64,000 bases of DNA from Pseudoduganella violacea (GCF_014191875.1 NZ_JACHXD010000006.1:254605-318604); one strand, 5' to 3'. Counted from the stretch's first letter, positions 44,088-52,793 are shown. Translations and numbers: made by a program. The notes: generated from the sequence alone by a model not told the origin.

Positions 44088-44632
44088 AGGACTTGCACCT
44101 GGCTGGCCTGCTGCTGGGCGCGCGCCTGCGGCTGCAGCGCGCGCCCATGGCCTGCCTGGCCCTTGCGCTGCTGCTGGCCGCGGCGCTGGCCTGGGCCTGG
44201 CTGCTGCCGCAGCGCGACAAGCAGCAGGCGCTGCTGGCCCGGCCGCTGCCCGCGCCGGCGACGCTGGTGACGGCGCCGCCGCCGCCCTCGGCCAATGAAA
44301 ACCTGGCCGAGTTCTACGCCACGCTGGGCGAAAAGCGCCACGCCGAACAGCAGGTCGGCACGCTGTTCGCGCTGGCCGCGAAATCGGGCCTGACCCTGCA
44401 CCAAGGCGAATACAAATTCAACTACGACAAGGCCAGCCGCGTCGCCAGCTACCAGATCCTGCTGCCGGTCAAGGGCGGCTACCAGCCGATCTGGCAGTTC
44501 GCGCTGCGCGCCCTGGCCGCCGTGCCGTTCGCTGCGCTCGATGAAGTCAGCTTCCGGCGCGACAATATCGCCGATATGCAGGTCGAGGCCAAGCTGCGCT
44601 TTACGCTGTATCTGCAGGAGGGCCAGCAATGA
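44084..44632 (+). CDS. PilO/GspM-like membrane protein
   Basis: Bitopic protein of 182 residues. One transmembrane helix (CLALALLLAAALAWAWLLP) at about residues 25-44, a Pro-rich linker, then a periplasmic alpha/beta domain with LAEFYATLGEKRHAEQQVGTLFALA and FAALDEVSFRRDN, in the pattern of PilO/GspM. Start at 44084 follows the ATGA overlap. It probably pairs with the PilN-like protein to form the inner-membrane alignment ring. Fold assignment is from hydropathy and position only. Confidence 0.62.
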   Translation: MKDLHLAGLLLGARLRLQRAPMACLALALLLAAALAWAWLLPQRDKQQALLARPLPAPATLVTAPPPPSANENLAEFYATLGEKRHAEQQVGTLFALAAKSGLTLHQGEYKFNYDKASRVASYQILLPVKGGYQPIWQFALRALAAVPFAALDEVSFRRDNIADMQVEAKLRFTLYLQEGQQ

Positions 44633-45267
44633 AACCGCGCCATCTGCTGATGGGCGGTGCGTTGCTGACCGCCGCCGCCCTGGCCCTGTTCGGCGACAAG
44701 ACGCCGTCCGGCGACGTGGCCGAGGCGGTGGACCGTCCCGCTCCGCGCAGCGGCAACGATGCCGGCAAGACGGCGGCGCCCGCCGTGTCGCAGGCTGGCG
44801 CCGCGACGGTGGCCGCTAGCCCGCCTGCGCCACCGGCTCCCGCCGCGCCGCCGGTCGAAGCGCCGCCTGCCGCCACCGGCGGCAAAAACACTGGCGCCGG
44901 CAATGCCGCCATCTTGCGCCTGATCCCGCGCGCCCAACTGATCGGCGAGGCCGGCGAGGCCAGCTTCAAGAGCGGCGAAGGGGTGTTCCTCGGCCAGAAC
45001 TGGAATCCCCCGCCGCCGCCGCCCGTTGCGCCGCCCCCGCCGCCGCCGCCCAGCGCACCGCCGCTGCCGTTCAGCTATATCGGCAAGTCGGTGGCCGATG
45101 GCGTTTGGGAGGTGTATCTGTCGCGCGGCGACCGTACCTATATCGCGCAGCAGAAGCTGGTCATTGACGGCACTTACCGCATCGACCGCATCGCGCCGCC
45201 CGAATTAACGATCACCTATCTGCCGCTGAACCAAGTGCAGCAGCTAAATATTGGAGCCATCGACTGA
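44629..45267 (+). CDS. PilP/GspC-like periplasmic protein with polyproline linkers
   Basis: Protein of 212 residues with an N-terminal membrane anchor (HLLMGGALLTAAALALFG), a long Ala/Pro linker, a second Pro-rich stretch (PPPPPPVAPPPPPPP at about residues 127-141), and a small C-terminal beta domain (PFSYIGKSVADGVWEVYLSRGDRTYIAQ) like the homology-region domain of GspC or PilP. In those proteins this domain contacts the secretin, and the secretin gene follows directly. The proline runs would stall ribosomes without EF-P. Four-base and one-base overlaps with neighbours. Function inferred. Confidence 0.65.
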   Translation: MKPRHLLMGGALLTAAALALFGDKTPSGDVAEAVDRPAPRSGNDAGKTAAPAVSQAGAATVAASPPAPPAPAAPPVEAPPAATGGKNTGAGNAAILRLIPRAQLIGEAGEASFKSGEGVFLGQNWNPPPPPPVAPPPPPPPSAPPLPFSYIGKSVADGVWEVYLSRGDRTYIAQQKLVIDGTYRIDRIAPPELTITYLPLNQVQQLNIGAID

Positions 45268-47300
45268 TGCCTAGTCAACCGCACGGGCCTGCCCGCCTGG
45301 TACAAAAAATCACGCTGTCCGCCTTGCTGCTGGCCTTGAGCGGCTGCGCCGGCCAGATGGCCTACCGCGATGCCCAGGGCCTCATCGAAAAAGACCAGGT
45401 GGAAGCTGGCTTGGCCAAGCTGCAGGAAGCGATGCGCCGCGAGCCAGGCAATGCCGAATACCGCAGCGCCTATCTGAATACCCGCGACCGCACGCTGTTG
45501 CGCTATCTCGATCTGGCCGACCAGCAGATGGAGGAAGGCAAACTGGACCTGGCACAGCAAAATATCGAGCGCGCCCTGGCAGTCAGTCCGCAGAACGAGC
45601 GCGCCCGCGGCGGCCTGCGCAAGCTGGAGATGGTCGAACGCCACGGCAAGCTGCTGCTGGGCGCCTCCGTCCTGATCGAGCAGCGCGAATACGACCAGGC
45701 CAAGCAGAAGCTCAACCAGGTGCTGGCCGAAAGGCCGCAGCATGAACGCGCGCGCGACATGCTGCGCGATATCGCGGAAAAAAATCCGCCCGCGCCAGCC
45801 GAAACCGGCCTGGCCAAAGTCTATAAGCAGCCCATCACCATCGAGTTCCGCGAAGCCCCGATCAAGCAGGTGTTCGAGGTGATTTCGCGCCGCTCCGGCT
45901 TGAACTTCATCTTCGACAAGGATGTAAAGACCGATACCCGCACCTCCATCTTCCTGAAGAACAGCACGGTGGAATCGGCCATCTACTACCTGCTGATGAC
46001 CAACCAGCTGGAGCAGCAGGTCATGGACGGCAACACCATCCTGATCTACCCGAACATCGCGCCCAAGCTGAAGGAATACCAGGAGATGGTCATCAAGACC
46101 TTCTACCTGGCGAACGCCGAGGCCAAGACCATCGGCAATACGCTGAAAACCATCCTCAAGTCGCGCGATGTGGTGATCGACGAGAAGCTCAACCTGGTCA
46201 TCGTGCGCGACAACGCCGAAGCGATCCGCCTGGCCGAGAAGCTGGTGGCGGCGCAGGATATCGCCGAGCCGGAAGTGATGCTCGATGTGGAAATCCTGGA
46301 GGTCAAGCGCACCCGCCTGATGGACCTGGGCATCGACTGGCCGGCCAAGGCGGTGTTCACGCCGATCAACAGCAAGAACGGCACGGACGGCTTCAACCTG
46401 CGCGACTTCGATAACCTGAACCGCGACCGCATCGGCGTCAATGGCACGCTGCCGGTGACGGTGAAGGCCAACAAGAACGACGGCGACAGCAATCTGCTGG
46501 CCAATCCGCGCATCCGCGTGCGCAACAAGGAAAAAGCCAAGGTGATGATTGGCGATAAGCTGCCGGTCATCACCTCCACCATTTCCTCCGGCGTGGGCGG
46601 CTTCAATACCGATTCGGTCAGCTTTGTGGACGTGGGGGTGACGCTCAACGCCGAGCCGATCATCTACCTGAACAACGAAGTCGCGATCCGCGTCTCGCTC
46701 GAGGTCAGCAATCTGGTCAACACCGTGATCACCAAGAACGGCACCACGGCCTACCAGATCGGTTCGCGCCAGGCTTCCACCCTGCTGCAATTGAAGGATG
46801 GCGAAACCCAGGTGCTGGCCGGCCTGCTCAATAACGAAGAGCGCTCCTCGGCCAGCAAGGTGCCGGGCCTGGGCGACTTCCCCCTGCTGGGCCGCCTGTT
46901 CGGCGCCTCGCACGACGATACGCAAAAGACTGAGATCGTGCTTTCGATTACGCCGCACCTGCTGCGCAATGTGCAGCGGCCGGAAGCCAGCATTTCCGAG
47001 TTTGCTGCCGGCACCGAGGCCAACTTCCGCCGTAAGCCGGATTTCTCGCCGCGGCCACCGGCCCAGCTGCCGGCGCCGGCCGCCGCGCAGCGCGCGCCGC
47101 AACCGGCAACACCGGCGACGGGCGCCGTGCCGCAAACGGTGGCCATGCCGCCGCCTCCGGTCAGCAATATGCCGCTGTCGAACACCCAGCCGGGTCCCGC
47201 CACCAGCGTGGCCCAGCCGCCGCTGCCTAGCCTCTCGCTGCCGCCGCCACCGCCCGAGGCGCAGCCGACCCCGCAGAATCCGCCGCCGCAGCCGCAATGA
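45267..47300 (+). CDS. Lipoprotein secretin, GspD/PilQ-like
   Basis: Outer-membrane secretion pore, 677 residues. Lipoprotein signal ends LLALSGCAGQ. Residues about 40-170 form TPR-like helices (AYLNTRDRTLLRYLDLADQQ), unusual for GspD. An N-domain follows (ITIEFREAPIKQVFEVISRR), then the secretin domain with LANPRIRVRNKEKAKVMIGDKLP, VGVTLNAEP and VPGLGDFPLLGRLFG. The C-terminal 90 residues are Pro-rich, with PSLSLPPPPPEAQP. Lipidation would remove the need for a separate pilotin. It resembles secretins of type IVb-like or hybrid systems more than classical GspD. Immediately precedes three pseudopilin genes. Confidence 0.9.
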   Translation: MPSQPHGPARLVQKITLSALLLALSGCAGQMAYRDAQGLIEKDQVEAGLAKLQEAMRREPGNAEYRSAYLNTRDRTLLRYLDLADQQMEEGKLDLAQQNIERALAVSPQNERARGGLRKLEMVERHGKLLLGASVLIEQREYDQAKQKLNQVLAERPQHERARDMLRDIAEKNPPAPAETGLAKVYKQPITIEFREAPIKQVFEVISRRSGLNFIFDKDVKTDTRTSIFLKNSTVESAIYYLLMTNQLEQQVMDGNTILIYPNIAPKLKEYQEMVIKTFYLANAEAKTIGNTLKTILKSRDVVIDEKLNLVIVRDNAEAIRLAEKLVAAQDIAEPEVMLDVEILEVKRTRLMDLGIDWPAKAVFTPINSKNGTDGFNLRDFDNLNRDRIGVNGTLPVTVKANKNDGDSNLLANPRIRVRNKEKAKVMIGDKLPVITSTISSGVGGFNTDSVSFVDVGVTLNAEPIIYLNNEVAIRVSLEVSNLVNTVITKNGTTAYQIGSRQASTLLQLKDGETQVLAGLLNNEERSSASKVPGLGDFPLLGRLFGASHDDTQKTEIVLSITPHLLRNVQRPEASISEFAAGTEANFRRKPDFSPRPPAQLPAPAAAQRAPQPATPATGAVPQTVAMPPPPVSNMPLSNTQPGPATSVAQPPLPSLSLPPPPPEAQPTPQNPPPQPQ

Positions 47301-47788
47301 GTTTTTCGCGGCAAGGCGCGGCGCGCCGTGGCTTTACGCTGATCGAGCTATTGGTCACGCTGGCCATTCTCGGCCTGCTGGCGATGCTGGTCATCCCCAC
47401 GGCCCAGGTCACGATCCAGCGCCGCAGCGAGCAGGAGCTGCGTTTTGCCTTGCATGAAATCCGCCAAGGCATCGATGCCTATAAACAGGCGTACGACGAG
47501 GGACGCATCGCCAAGGTTCTCAACAGCACCGGCTATCCGAAGTCGTTGGACGTGCTGGTGGAAGGCGTGGCCGACCAGCGCAGTCCCAAGCGCAGCAAGA
47601 TTTTCTTTTTGCGCCGCGTGCCGCGCGATCCCTTCAATCCGGACAGCGCCTTGGGCGACGCCGACACCTGGGGCAAGCGCAGCTACGCCAGCGACGCCAA
47701 CGAACCGCGCGAGGGCGAGGATGTGTACGATGTGTTTTCCAATACGGACAAGGTAGGCCTGAACGGCATACCGTATAAAAAATGGTAA
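47297..47788 (+). CDS. Pseudopilin (GspG/PulG-like) 2
   Basis: Type IV prepilin-like protein of 163 residues. Leader MSFSRQGAARRG, then G|FTLIELLVTLAILGLLAMLV with Glu5. The rest resembles GspG-type minor pilins: LRFALHEIRQGIDAYKQAYDEG and RVPRDPFNPDSALGDADTWGKRSY. It overlaps the secretin gene by four bases and the next pseudopilin by seven. Probable minor or alternative pseudopilus subunit. Confidence 0.88.
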   Translation: MSFSRQGAARRGFTLIELLVTLAILGLLAMLVIPTAQVTIQRRSEQELRFALHEIRQGIDAYKQAYDEGRIAKVLNSTGYPKSLDVLVEGVADQRSPKRSKIFFLRRVPRDPFNPDSALGDADTWGKRSYASDANEPREGEDVYDVFSNTDKVGLNGIPYKKW

Positions 47789-48168
47789 AGAGCGTGAACA
47801 AGGGCAGGGGCTTTACCCTGATCGAGCTGCTGGTGGTGCTGGGTATTATTGCCCTGCTGCTGACCCTGGCCGTGCCGCGCTACTTTCCCAGCGTGGACCG
47901 CAGCAAGGAAACGGTGCTCAACGATAATCTGCGCAATACGCGCCTGGTCATCGACCAGTTTTACGGTGATACGGGACGCTATCCCGATTCGCTGGAACAG
48001 CTGGTGGAAAAGAAGTATCTGCGCGCCATGCCCATCGATCCGATCACGGAAACCAGCGACAGCTGGATCGTCGTGCCGCCCGACGATGGCAGCAAGGGCG
48101 GCGTGGCCGACATCAAGAGCGGCGCGCCCGGCAATGACCGCAATGGCAAACCGTATTCCGACCTCTAA
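47782..48168 (+). CDS. Pseudopilin (GspG/PulG-like) 3
   Basis: Short prepilin-like protein of 128 residues. Leader MVKSVNKGRG, then G|FTLIELLVVLGIIALLLTLAV with Glu5, and a compact C-terminal domain (DQFYGDTGRYPDSLEQLVEKK, then SKGGVADIKSGAPGNDRNG). A GspG-like G-R-Y-P motif is kept, but the full calcium loop is not obvious. Overlaps both neighbours, so translation is coupled. Confidence 0.88.
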   Translation: MVKSVNKGRGFTLIELLVVLGIIALLLTLAVPRYFPSVDRSKETVLNDNLRNTRLVIDQFYGDTGRYPDSLEQLVEKKYLRAMPIDPITETSDSWIVVPPDDGSKGGVADIKSGAPGNDRNGKPYSDL

Positions 48169-48856
48169 ACCGGCGCGCGGCTTCACCTACATCAGCGTGA
48201 TTATCCTGGTGGCGGTGATTGGCCTGGTCAGCGCGGCCACCTTGCGCCTGGGCGTTGTGCTGCAGCGCAGTGCCGCCGAGCGCGAGTTGCTGATCATCGG
48301 CGCCGAATTCAGCGATGCTTTGAAAAGTTATGCCGCCGCCACGCCGCAAGGCCAGCACCCGCAGCCGCGCACCTTGAACGACCTGCTGCGCGATCCGCGC
48401 TATCCGCAGATACGCCGCCATCTGCGCAAGATTTACATCGATCCCATGACGGGCAAGCCGGAATGGGGCCTGCTCACGGTGCCGAACAAGATCGGCATCG
48501 CCGGGATTTACAGCCTGTCCGAAGCCAAGGCCATCAAGGTCGCCAATTTCCCGGCGCGCTTCGCCGTCTTTGAAGGCAAGACCCGCATCTCGGACTGGAA
48601 GTTCACGGCTGATGGTTTGGCGCCGCCGCCGGTGGCGACGCCGCCCGGCAATGCGCCCGGTTCGCTGTTCCCATCCACGCCGGGCAACAACCAGCCGCTC
48701 ACGCCCGCGCCGGAGCAGCCTGCGCCGCCGCACGAGCCGCCGCCGCCGGCGACACCGCCAGTGCCCGAGCCGGTGCCGGAGCCACCCGCGCCGGTGGAAA
48801 GGCCGGAGCCGCAGCAGGAGCCGCCGGAAGCGCCACCCGAGCCGTCCCGCAGCTAG
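48143..48856 (+). CDS. Pseudopilin-like protein without Glu5, proline-rich tail
   Basis: Last gene of the secretion operon, 237 residues. The prepilin-like leader MANRIPTSKPARG is followed by G|FTYISVIILVAVIGLVSAA, where residue 5 is Ser instead of Glu; loss of Glu5 is otherwise typical of GspK, the pseudopilus tip. The middle domain resembles pseudopilins of the GspG/H type (RTLNDLLRDPRYPQIRRHLR, YIDPMTGKPEWGLL). The last 75 residues are Pro/Glu-rich and probably unstructured. ATG 48143 is favoured over 48134 because it gives a normal short leader. It overlaps the preceding gene by 26 bases. Confidence 0.78.
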   Translation: MANRIPTSKPARGFTYISVIILVAVIGLVSAATLRLGVVLQRSAAERELLIIGAEFSDALKSYAAATPQGQHPQPRTLNDLLRDPRYPQIRRHLRKIYIDPMTGKPEWGLLTVPNKIGIAGIYSLSEAKAIKVANFPARFAVFEGKTRISDWKFTADGLAPPPVATPPGNAPGSLFPSTPGNNQPLTPAPEQPAPPHEPPPPATPPVPEPVPEPPAPVERPEPQQEPPEAPPEPSRS

Positions 48857-48866
48857 GCTGTGCGTC

Positions 48867-49700
48867 TTACGGCGTCAGGCGTCGCAGCAACTCCTGGCCG
48901 ACCAGCGGCGCGGAGGCCGGATTCTGGCCGGTGATCAGTTCGCGGTCCGTGACCATATGGCCCTGCCATGGCTGCGCGCTGGGCGAGAAAGTCATGCCCG
49001 CCGCCTGCAGCGCGGTCTGCGGATAGAATTTCATGGCGCCGCCTTGCAACTGGGCCTTGGACGCTTCTTCTTCCACATTGCTGAACACCGTCATCTGGTA
49101 GCCGGCGTAAATCCATTTTGGCCGCGCCGGCTTGGCTTGCCGTTCCAGCTGGCGCGTGAAGCCTTTGGCGTCGGGCAGGGTGGACAGCAGCGCGATCGGG
49201 CCGTGGCAGACCAGAGCGGTCGGCTTGCCCGCGCCATGGAAAGCGGCGAGCAGCTTGCCGACGCTGGCGCTGGTCAGCAGATCCTGCATCGGCGCATGGC
49301 CGCCCGGCACATACACGGCGTCAAAACGGCCGTAGCCTTGTTGCTCGACGCGTGCCAGGCTGAGTACCGGCGATTGCTGCGGATCGGTCAGGCGCAGCGT
49401 TTGCAGCAGTTGCAGATGCGCGTCCAGCGCGGCCTGCTCGCCGCCAAAGAACATCGGGTTGACCGAGTTGCGGTCCAGCGTGGGCGCCTTGCCTTGCGGC
49501 GTGGCGAAGCTGACTTGATGTCCCGCATCCAGCAGCATTTTCACCGGTTGCATCAGCTCATTGAGGTAAAAGCCGGTCTGGAAGATTTTGCCGTCTTTCA
49601 GATCGAGGCTGTCGGCGTCCGACAGCACGACCAGCACATTGCCGGCGTGGGCGTTCAGGGCCAGGGCGGAGAGGGCGGTGACGATCAGTTTCTTCAGCAT
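48867..49700 (-). CDS. Exported DJ-1/PfpI-family protein
   Basis: Type 1 glutamine amidotransferase-like (DJ-1/PfpI/HchA) protein of 277 residues with a Sec signal peptide (KLIVTALSALALNAHAG), unusual for this mostly cytoplasmic family. The nucleophile elbow is ALVCHGPIALL, with Cys165. The glyoxalase/chaperone-like PGGHAPMQDL loop is also present. It may act on reactive carbonyls or on a metabolite in the periplasm; the substrate is unknown. It is transcribed divergently from a LysR regulator across a 101-base gap, the usual layout for a LysR protein and its target. Confidence 0.86.
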   Translation of the reverse strand: MLKKLIVTALSALALNAHAGNVLVVLSDADSLDLKDGKIFQTGFYLNELMQPVKMLLDAGHQVSFATPQGKAPTLDRNSVNPMFFGGEQAALDAHLQLLQTLRLTDPQQSPVLSLARVEQQGYGRFDAVYVPGGHAPMQDLLTSASVGKLLAAFHGAGKPTALVCHGPIALLSTLPDAKGFTRQLERQAKPARPKWIYAGYQMTVFSNVEEEASKAQLQGGAMKFYPQTALQAAGMTFSPSAQPWQGHMVTDRELITGQNPASAPLVGQELLRRLTP

Positions 49701-49801
49701 GGTGGATCTCCTTGAAGTAGTTTGCTGGACGCTACTTTATTCAAGCCTTCAGCGGAGATAAACTGCCACCACGCCAATTCATTTTTGTTCTAGGGGTAAT
49801 A

Positions 49802-50704
49802 ATGGGCCGTCGTTTTGACCATTTGGGTGATGTGGAAACCTTTATCGCCGTCGTGGAACGGGGATCGCTGACGGCTGCCGCCGTGGCGCTGGCGACCACG
49901 CCCTCCGTTATCAGCCGGGCCATCGCGCGGCTCGAAGCCCGCCTCGGTGCGCAGTTGCTGCGCCGGACTACGCGTAGCCTGGGATTGACCGACGCCGGCC
50001 GCCTGTATCTGGAGCAGACCCGCGCCGCGCTGGCGCAGATCGATGAGGTGGAGCGCAGCATCCAGGGCGAGGGCGGCGAAGTCACCGGCACGGTGCGCAT
50101 CAGCGCGCCGACCACCTATGGCCATTACCGGCTACCAGCCGTGCTGGCGCGCTTCCGGCAGCAGTATCCGGCGGTGCGCATCGAGCTGAATATCACCAAC
50201 CGCAATGTGGACCTGGCGGCCGAAGGCTTCGACTTCGCCATCCGCCAGGGCGCGCTGAAGGACAGTGGCATGGTGGCGCGCAAGCTGGAGGACGCTGCCG
50301 TGTGCCTGGTGGCTTCACCGGCTTATCTGGCGCGGCATGGCGCGCCGGCCAGCGTTGCGGAACTGGAGCGCCACGCATGTCTGTCCTTCCTCTTGCCCAG
50401 CACGGGGCGGGCGATTGCCTGGCAGTTGCGGGAAGAGGGGCGCGATGTGGACTGGACGCCGGAGTCGCCGCTCCAGGTGTCGGACGATGTGCTGGGCGTC
50501 TTGTCGCTGGCCGAAGCTGGCCTGGGTATCTGCCAGGCTTACGACTTTATCGTGACCGAACGGTTGCAGCGCGGCGCCTTGGTCGAGGTGTTGCCGGCGT
50601 CGCGCGGCCGTAGCCGGCCGTTCTCGTTGATTCATGCGGGCCAGCGCCGCTTATCGGCCGCTGGCCGGGCCTTTGCCAGCCTGCTGCAGAACGCCCAGCC
50701 ATAA
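49802..50704 (+). CDS. LysR-family transcription regulator
   Basis: LysR regulator of 300 residues. N-terminal helix-turn-helix: LGDVETFIAVVERGSLTAAAVALATTPS, VISRAIARLEARLGAQLLRR, then TTRSLGLTDAGRLYLEQ. The effector-binding domain starts at about residue 90 (VTGTVRISAPTTYGHYRLP), with LGICQAYDFIV near the end. This pattern is the subgroup related to AaeR/DsdC-like activators acting on short-chain or aromatic signals. The divergent neighbour is the exported DJ-1 protein, its probable target. Confidence 0.9.
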   Translation: MGRRFDHLGDVETFIAVVERGSLTAAAVALATTPSVISRAIARLEARLGAQLLRRTTRSLGLTDAGRLYLEQTRAALAQIDEVERSIQGEGGEVTGTVRISAPTTYGHYRLPAVLARFRQQYPAVRIELNITNRNVDLAAEGFDFAIRQGALKDSGMVARKLEDAAVCLVASPAYLARHGAPASVAELERHACLSFLLPSTGRAIAWQLREEGRDVDWTPESPLQVSDDVLGVLSLAEAGLGICQAYDFIVTERLQRGALVEVLPASRGRSRPFSLIHAGQRRLSAAGRAFASLLQNAQP

Positions 50705-50725
50705 GGCTGCGCCGCTGCAAGCGGC

Positions 50726-52276
50726 TTATTTGGCGCTGCGCTTGAAATCGCGCGGACGGAAGCCTAGCGCGAATAGCACGCCGAAGTAGACCACGGCGCA
50801 GGCGCCAATCACCGCAAACAACACGCCGCCGCGCAGCAAGGGCGTGGCACGCATGGCCAGCCATTCGATCTGCGTGGCGCCGAGCCAGGCCACCGCGCCC
50901 ATGGCGCTGACCGCGATCAGCAGCTTGAAGAAGAACTTGCCCCAGCCCGGCTTGGGCATATAGATCTGGCGCTTGCGCAGGCCGGCGTAGAGGAAGCCCG
51001 CGTTGATGCAGGCGCCCAGGCCGATGGACAGGGCCAGTCCGGCCACCGCCAAATGCGGCACGAAAACCAGGTTCATCAGCTGCACGGCGATCAGCACGCC
51101 GACGGCAATGCGCACCGGCGTGCGGATGTCCTGCTGCGCGTAAAAGGCCGGCGCCAGCGTCTTCACCAGGATGATGCCGATCAGGCCCACGCTGTAGGCG
51201 ATCAGCGGGCGCGCCGACATCAGGGCCGCCTGGTCGGTGAACTGGCCGTAGTGGAACAGGGTGGCGATCAGCGGCAGCGACAGCATGGCCATGCCGACGG
51301 CGGCCGGAATCGCCAGCAGGAAGGTCAGGCGCAAGCCCCAGTCCAGCAGGTTCGAATATTCTTCCTTATCGCCCTCGCTATTGGCCTTGGAAAGGCTGGG
51401 CAGCAGGATCGTGCCCAGCGCCACGCCCAGCAGGGCGGTAGGGAATTCCATCAGGCGGTCGGCATAGGACAGCCAGGAGATACTGCCCGCCTGCAGGCCG
51501 GCGGCGATGGCGGTATTGATCATCAGGCTGATTTGCGCGGCCGAGACGGCAAATACCGCCGGCCCCATTTTCTTCAGCACGCGGCGCACGCCCGGATCGT
51601 TCAGGCCGCCCACCGGATTGATCGACAGGCGCGGCAGCATGCCGATCTTCATCAGCGCCGGAATCTGGATCGCCACCTGCAGCAGGCCGCCGATCATCAC
51701 GGCAATCGCCATCGCGTAGATCGGCTTGTCCAGATAGGGCGCCAGGAACAGCGAGCAGGCGATGAAGCTCAGGTTCAGCAGCACCGGCGTGAACGCCGGA
51801 ATCTTGAACTGGCGCCAGGTGTTCAGCACGCCGCCGGCCAGCGCCACAAAGGACATGCAGGCGATATAGGGGAACATCAGGCGCGTCATCCAGACGGCGG
51901 CGTCGAAAGCTTCCTGATTCTTTTCCAGGCCATTGGCGATCAGGTAGACGAAGAGCGGCGCGCCCAGAATGCCGAGCACGCTGACCAGCAGGGTGGCCCA
52001 CACCAGGCTGTTCGCCACATGGTCGGCCAGGCTGCGCGTGGCCTCTTCGCCTTGCTGGTTCTTGTATTCGGATAAAATAGGCACGAAGGCCTGTGAGAAG
52101 GCTCCCTCGGCAAACAGCCGCCGCAGCAGATTCGGCAGGCGGAAGGCGACAATGAAAGCGTCGGTGTAAGCGCCGGCGCCAAACGCGCGAGCAAACAGGC
52201 TTTCGCGCAAGAGGCCGGTAACACGGGACAGCATGGTCATGCTGGAGACGGCGGCGAGGGATTTAAGCAGGTTCAT
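50726..52276 (-). CDS. murJ: Lipid II flippase MurJ
   Basis: Moves lipid II across the inner membrane for peptidoglycan synthesis. It has 516 residues and about 14 hydrophobic helices. The family opening is clear: KSLAAVSSMTMLSRVTGLLRE, then AFIVAFRLPNLLRRLFAEGAFSQAFVPI with the conserved RLPN and EGAF. The C-terminal part contains GLALSIGLGACINAGFLYAGLRKRQ. Located on the minus strand, divergent from rpsT, an arrangement common in Burkholderiales. Confidence 0.95.
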   Translation of the reverse strand: MNLLKSLAAVSSMTMLSRVTGLLRESLFARAFGAGAYTDAFIVAFRLPNLLRRLFAEGAFSQAFVPILSEYKNQQGEEATRSLADHVANSLVWATLLVSVLGILGAPLFVYLIANGLEKNQEAFDAAVWMTRLMFPYIACMSFVALAGGVLNTWRQFKIPAFTPVLLNLSFIACSLFLAPYLDKPIYAMAIAVMIGGLLQVAIQIPALMKIGMLPRLSINPVGGLNDPGVRRVLKKMGPAVFAVSAAQISLMINTAIAAGLQAGSISWLSYADRLMEFPTALLGVALGTILLPSLSKANSEGDKEEYSNLLDWGLRLTFLLAIPAAVGMAMLSLPLIATLFHYGQFTDQAALMSARPLIAYSVGLIGIILVKTLAPAFYAQQDIRTPVRIAVGVLIAVQLMNLVFVPHLAVAGLALSIGLGACINAGFLYAGLRKRQIYMPKPGWGKFFFKLLIAVSAMGAVAWLGATQIEWLAMRATPLLRGGVLFAVIGACAVVYFGVLFALGFRPRDFKRSAK

Positions 52277-52354
52277 GGGCCGAGATTATAGCTGGGGCAA
52301 CGTTGCAGATGCGTTGAAAACGTGGCGAGGATGACAATTTCCTGATATTGGGAA

Positions 52355-52383
52355 TTGATCTGGACGCAAAACGCAGCTATAAT
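52355..52383 (+). promoter_or_regulatory. Sigma-70 promoter for rpsT
   Basis: TTGATC (52355-52360), 17-base spacer, TATAAT (52378-52383). Start of transcription should be near 52390, giving a leader of about 137 bases before rpsT. The best sigma-70 match found in the window, facing the ribosomal gene. Confidence 0.85.
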
Positions 52384-52526
52384 CTAGGGCTGTACAGAAT
52401 TCAGTAAAGCAGACAATGTGCGGCCGGTACTGTTAGGCACACATGGTTAGGCAGACAGACTGAACGCACCGGTTTGGCAAACGCTATTGTTTGCAAACGA
52501 ACTTTGACAACGATTTAGGAAATTCC

Positions 52527-52793
52527 ATGGCAAATACCGCACAAGCGCGCAAACGCGCTCGTCAAGCAGTTAAGCAAAACGCTCACAACTCGGCACAGCG
52601 TTCGACCCTGCGCACCGCTATCAAAGCTGTTCGCAAAGCGATCCTGGCTGGCGACAAAGCCGCTGCAACCCAAATCTTCCAGGCTTCCGTTTCGACCATC
52701 GATTCCATCGCCGACAAGAAGATCATTCACAAGAACAAGGCAGCTCGTCACAAGAGCCGTCTGGCAGCTGCCCTGAAGGCACTGTCCGCCTAA
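52527..52793 (+). CDS. rpsT: 30S ribosomal protein S20
   Basis: Small-subunit ribosomal protein that binds 16S rRNA. It has 88 residues, all helical and basic: [55 protein letters not shown], typical of bS20. The start at 52527 is fixed by TTAGGA at 52515-52520; the frame extends 12 codons upstream without such support. It has its own promoter and terminator. The leader may carry autogenous control by S20, as known in E. coli. Confidence 0.97.
   Translation: MANTAQARKRARQAVKQNAHNSAQRSTLRTAIKAVRKAILAGDKAAATQIFQASVSTIDSIADKKIIHKNKAARHKSRLAAALKALSA

Noticed and set aside
45216..47297. 693-codon minus-strand frame across the secretin gene
   Set aside because: Shadow of the secretin; no domain seen.
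48570..49715. 381-codon plus-strand frame over the pseudopilin tail and DJ-1 gene
   Set aside because: Overlaps two well-supported genes; Arg-rich product typical of a GC shadow.
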